A program made the translations under genes and the position numbers. The notes beneath the pieces are model-generated. The model was not told where the DNA came from. It did not search any database and was given only the letters and a program-made list of their open reading frames with translations. Shown here piece after piece: positions 13,527 to 15,571 of a stretch of DNA of 15,571 nt. The DNA comes from an uncultured Oscillospiraceae bacterium. GTDB lineage: Bacteria; Bacillota; Clostridia; Oscillospirales; Oscillospiraceae. The stretch spans positions 1 through 15,571 of the forward strand of contig CAAFLE010000029.1 in assembly GCA_900763675.1 (NCBI GenBank). The letters are read 5' to 3'. Every line of letters begins with the position of its first letter. The stretch's first letter is position 1.

Positions 13527-14270
13527 ATGATTTTGTATTACAGCGGCACCGGCAACAGCCGCCACGCCGCAAAGCGCATTGCCGACGCGCTCGGCGAGCC
13601 GCTCTGCGATCTGAACGGGCGCATCAAGGCGGGGGACACCTCGCCGCTCGATACCGGCGAGCGCGTCGTGATCGTCACGCCGACGTATGCATGGCGCATT
13701 CCGCGCATCGTGCGCTCCCATCTGGAGAAGACGGAACTGCGCGGCGCGAAGTGGGCGTGGTTTGTAATGACGTGCGGCGGCGACATCGGCGACGCCGACA
13801 AATATAACCGCTCGCTCTGCGAGGAAAAGCGCATTACCTGCATGGGTACGGCGCAGATCGTCATGCCGGAAAACTATATCGCCATGTTCGATGCTCCGCA
13901 GCCGGAGAAAGCGCGGCAGATCGTCGCCGATGCCGAGCCGGTCATCGACCGCGCCGCGGCGGACATCGCAAAATACCGCCCGTTCGCGCCCGCCCGCCGC
14001 AGTTTCCGCGACCGGATCCTGAGCGGACCCGTGAACCCGTTCTTCTATCGGACGATCGTCCGCGCCGACGCCTTCACCGTGAGCGATGCGTGCATCGGCT
14101 GCGGCAAGTGCGCCGCGCTCTGCCCCACGAACACGATTGAGCTGGTAGGCGGAAAGCCCGTCTGGGGCGCGGGCTGCACGCACTGCATGGCGTGCATCTG
14201 CCGCTGCCCCGTCGAGGCGATCGAGTACGGAAAGAAAAGTCTCGGCAAGCCGCGCTATCATCTGGACTGA
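13527..14270 (+). CDS. EFR1-family flavodoxin/2[4Fe-4S] ferredoxin protein
   Basis: The 247-residue protein fuses a flavodoxin-like domain (1-150) to a bacterial-type ferredoxin domain. The FMN phosphate loop is SGTGNS (6-11). Two [4Fe-4S] motifs follow: Cys189, Cys192, Cys195 and Cys199 in CIGCGKCAALCP, and Cys217, Cys220, Cys223 and Cys227 in CTHCMACICRCP. This is the architecture called EFR1 family ferrodoxin, common in anaerobic Clostridia; it should carry electrons between FMN and iron-sulfur centres, with an unknown partner. GGGAGGT lies 7 nt before the ATG. It starts 42 bp after the Dabb gene with no terminator between, and a strong terminator follows its stop, so it may be the last operon gene or have a promoter I cannot see. 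A link to glycogen is not evident. Confidence 0.88.
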   Translation: MILYYSGTGNSRHAAKRIADALGEPLCDLNGRIKAGDTSPLDTGERVVIVTPTYAWRIPRIVRSHLEKTELRGAKWAWFVMTCGGDIGDADKYNRSLCEEKRITCMGTAQIVMPENYIAMFDAPQPEKARQIVADAEPVIDRAAADIAKYRPFAPARRSFRDRILSGPVNPFFYRTIVRADAFTVSDACIGCGKCAALCPTNTIELVGGKPVWGAGCTHCMACICRCPVEAIEYGKKSLGKPRYHLD

Positions 14271-14273
14271 AGC

Positions 14274-14305
14274 ATCCGCCGCGTTTTTGCGCGGCGGATT
14301 TTTTT
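14274..14305 (+). terminator. intrinsic terminator after the glg/EFR1 unit
   Basis: A perfect 10-bp stem ATCCGCCGCG/CGCGGCGGAT (14274-14283 and 14290-14299) with a 6-nt loop is followed by a run of seven T (14299-14305). It begins 4 nt after the EFR1 stop codon. This is a textbook Rho-independent terminator and marks the end of the operon. Confidence 0.95.
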
Positions 14306-14318
14306 GCTTTACAAGCGG

Positions 14319-14347
14319 TTGAAAATCGTGTACAAAGTCTATATCAG
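14319..14347 (+). promoter_or_regulatory. possible promoter of the MerR gene
   Basis: TTGAAA (14319-14324) and TATCAG (14342-14347) are 17 bp apart; an alternative pair is TTTACA (14308-14313) with TACAAA (14331-14336), also 17 bp. In either case the 21-bp operator falls on or next to the -10/start site, which would suit autorepression. The hexamers are imperfect. Confidence 0.35.
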
Positions 14348-14356
14348 GTAGAGAGT
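14336..14356. promoter_or_regulatory. putative MerR operator, site 1
   Basis: Read on the minus strand the site is ACTCTCT-A-CCTG-ATAT-AGACT, an imperfect dyad (7 of 10 pairs). It matches 17 of 21 positions with a site inside the promoter of the downstream gene (15257-15277, plus strand). It lies 24 bp before the MerR start codon. Confidence 0.65.
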
Positions 14357-14380
14357 TTTTTGCCGAAAGGAATTGTCGAA

Positions 14381-15241
14381 ATGGATCGAAAAATGCGTTC
14401 TCATCTGCTGTCCATCGGAGAAATGGCGGAGGCGAACCGCGTCTCCATCGCCACGCTCCGACTCTATGACGAGATGGGACTTTTAAAGCCAAGCTACCGG
14501 GACGAGGAGACGAACTACCGCTACTACGACATCCGCCAGACCTCCCGGCTCGACATCATCCGGTATATGCGCAATCTCAATATGAGCCTCTCCGACATCC
14601 AGACACTGCTGGAAAAGGAGGACATCGTTCTCATTGAGCAGAAGCTCATCGAAAAGAACAACCAGATCCACCAGCAGATGCGTGATCTCAAGGCAATGCA
14701 TGAGGCGGTGGAGCGCACGATTCAGTCCATCGAGCGCTACCGGAAATCCCCGGTCAGCGGGACGATCTCGCTGGAATTCATCGACCAGCGGCACATTCTG
14801 TACATCCCCTGCACGGAGGATTTTTATAAGGAAGGCATTGTTGCCTATGAAAAAACCGTCCGCGAGCTGCGCGGGCAGCTGATGAAAAAGAATCTGCCGC
14901 AGCTTTTGTCTTACAGTCTCGGCACGAGCGTGAAAAAGGACGTGTTCGAGCGCGGCGAGCTTTCGGCGGACAAGGTGTTCATCTTCGGCGACAAGCACCT
15001 GCGCGATTACGGGGAGAATATCGAGGTTCTGGAAAGCGGAATGTACGCCTGCATTTATGTGGACGGGTTTGACGCCGAGACGGCGTGCGCGGAAAAGCTG
15101 CTCGCCTACTGCCGCGCCCACGGGTATATTCTCCACGGCGACTACATCTGCGAGGAGATGACGGAGCTGAATCTCTTCGACAACAAAAAACGGAATATGT
15201 TCCTGCGTCTGCAAGTCCCGGTAACTTTTTCAAAAAAATAA
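14381..15241 (+). CDS. MerR-family transcriptional regulator with effector domain
   Basis: The 286-residue protein has a MerR winged-helix domain (about 8-78: LLSIGEMAEANRVSIATLRL, then YDEMGLLKPS and NYRYYDIRQ), a helical dimer linker (about 80-122: IEQKLIEKNNQIHQQMRDLK) and a C-terminal domain (about 128-286) of the length and beta/alpha character of GyrI-like multidrug-binding domains of BltR/BmrR-type regulators. The start is ATG 14381, with AAAGGA 9 nt upstream; the frame is open further upstream but crosses the terminator. MerR proteins twist promoters with long spacers to activate them. The next gene has exactly such a promoter (19-bp spacer) with a dyad that also lies before this gene, so it probably controls itself and its neighbour. 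The ligand is unknown. Confidence 0.92.
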   Translation: MDRKMRSHLLSIGEMAEANRVSIATLRLYDEMGLLKPSYRDEETNYRYYDIRQTSRLDIIRYMRNLNMSLSDIQTLLEKEDIVLIEQKLIEKNNQIHQQMRDLKAMHEAVERTIQSIERYRKSPVSGTISLEFIDQRHILYIPCTEDFYKEGIVAYEKTVRELRGQLMKKNLPQLLSYSLGTSVKKDVFERGELSADKVFIFGDKHLRDYGENIEVLESGMYACIYVDGFDAETACAEKLLAYCRAHGYILHGDYICEEMTELNLFDNKKRNMFLRLQVPVTFSKK

Positions 15242-15253
15242 TTGACAAACCTC

Positions 15254-15284
15254 TTGACTCTCTCCCTGCAACAGACTGTATACT
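15254..15284 (+). promoter_or_regulatory. MerR-type promoter with operator site 2
   Basis: TTGACT (15254-15259) and TATACT (15279-15284) are separated by 19 bp, the lengthened spacer typical of MerR-activated promoters. The 21-bp dyad ACTCTCT-C-CCTG-CAAC-AGACT (15257-15277) fills the spacer and shares 17 of 21 bases with the site before the MerR gene. Transcription would start near 15291, leaving a leader of about 33 nt with AAAGGAG before the dehydrogenase start. Confidence 0.75.
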
Positions 15285-15323
15285 CCATTATAGTATTTTA
15301 TAGCACAGAAAGGAGCTATTATA

Positions 15324-15571
15324 ATGGATAAGATTAAGATCGTGCAGTATGGTTGCGGAAAGATGAGCAAGTACACCCTTCGCTATGCGTATGAGCATGG
15401 CGCGCAGATCGTCGGCGGCATCGGCCACGGCGCGTCCGTCGGCCAGGACATCGGCGACTGGGCGGAGCTCGGCGTCAAGACGGGCGTCATCATTTCCGAT
15501 AACGCGGAGAAGGTCCTCGACGAGTGCGACGCCGACGTCGCCATCATCACGACCCGCAGCTTCATCGGCGA
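15324..15571 (+). CDS. NAD(P)-binding dehydrogenase, DapB/diaminopentanoate-dehydrogenase-like, 5' part
   Basis: The first 82 complete codons of a gene that runs off the right edge. The protein starts MDKIKIVQYGCGKMSKYTLR, a Rossmann-fold strand-turn-helix (VQYGCGKM at 7-14 as the dinucleotide loop), and continues with VGGIGHGASVGQDIGDWAEL, VIISDNAEKVLDECDADVAI and ITTRSFIG. This pattern matches proteins annotated as dihydrodipicolinate reductase N-terminal domain or 2,4-diaminopentanoate dehydrogenase in Clostridia, the latter acting in ornithine fermentation. The catalytic part is outside the window, so substrate is open. AAAGGAG lies 8 nt before the ATG. The long-spacer promoter and shared operator point to control by the upstream MerR protein. 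Confidence 0.75.
   Translation, partial: MDKIKIVQYGCGKMSKYTLRYAYEHGAQIVGGIGHGASVGQDIGDWAELGVKTGVIISDNAEKVLDECDADVAIITTRSFIG

Noticed and set aside
14192..14380. Longer upstream reading of the MerR gene
   Set aside because: It would begin inside the EFR1 gene and read through the intrinsic terminator; the ATG at 14381 has a good Shine-Dalgarno and starts just before the MerR domain.

Overview
The window looks like a chromosomal segment of a GC-rich anaerobic Firmicute (Clostridia, perhaps of the Oscillospiraceae/Ruminococcaceae type). The basis is a GlgC+GlgD pair of ADP-glucose pyrophosphorylase subunits, Gram-positive style Shine-Dalgarno sequences (AGGAGG-like) before most genes that do not overlap an upstream gene, an EFR1-type flavodoxin/ferredoxin protein, a Pro/Thr-rich lipoprotein and a bacterial copy of the eukaryotic-type hexokinase fold. 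This placement is inference; no rRNA or other phylogenetic marker is present.

Left part (1-3417, all minus strand). The 5' end of an XRE-type helix-turn-helix regulator is cut by the window edge. An AT-rich 208-bp gap separates it from an unrecognised single-pass membrane protein (356-1378). Next comes a 110-bp composite palindromic repeat (1398-1510), then a hexokinase (1526-2821), then a small lipoprotein with a long Pro/Thr/Glu linker (2860-3417). Lipoprotein and hexokinase read in the same direction 38 bp apart and are probably co-transcribed.

Central part (3418-14305, plus strand). A 175-bp divergent intergenic region carries a promoter for each side and a perfect 10-bp-arm inverted repeat overlapping the glg promoter. 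Then follow glgB, glgP, glgC, glgD, glgA, a GH13 alpha-glucosidase/neopullulanase-like enzyme, a small Dabb-domain protein and an EFR1-family flavodoxin/ferredoxin protein. They are tightly packed (glgB/glgP overlap 23 bp; three successive ATGA overlaps from glgD to the Dabb gene) and end at a strong intrinsic terminator at 14274-14305. Together GlgC/GlgD make ADP-glucose, GlgA elongates, GlgB branches, GlgP releases glucose-1-phosphate, and the GH13 enzyme can trim oligosaccharides. The neighbouring hexokinase could phosphorylate the free glucose. No phosphoglucomutase or GlgX-like debranching enzyme is visible in the window.

Right part (14306-15571, plus strand). A MerR-family regulator with a C-terminal effector-binding domain is followed by the 5' part of an NAD(P)-binding dehydrogenase of the dihydrodipicolinate-reductase/2,4-diaminopentanoate-dehydrogenase type. 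A 21-bp imperfect dyad shared at 17 of 21 positions occurs in front of the regulator (one orientation) and inside a 19-bp-spacer promoter in front of the dehydrogenase (opposite orientation). This is the strongest regulatory prediction in the window.

I do not see a clear defence system, CRISPR array, prophage or transposase. The most interesting signals are regulatory and structural: the MerR operator pair, the palindrome on the glg promoter, the intercistronic palindromic element, and the unexplained Dabb gene coupled to glycogen genes.
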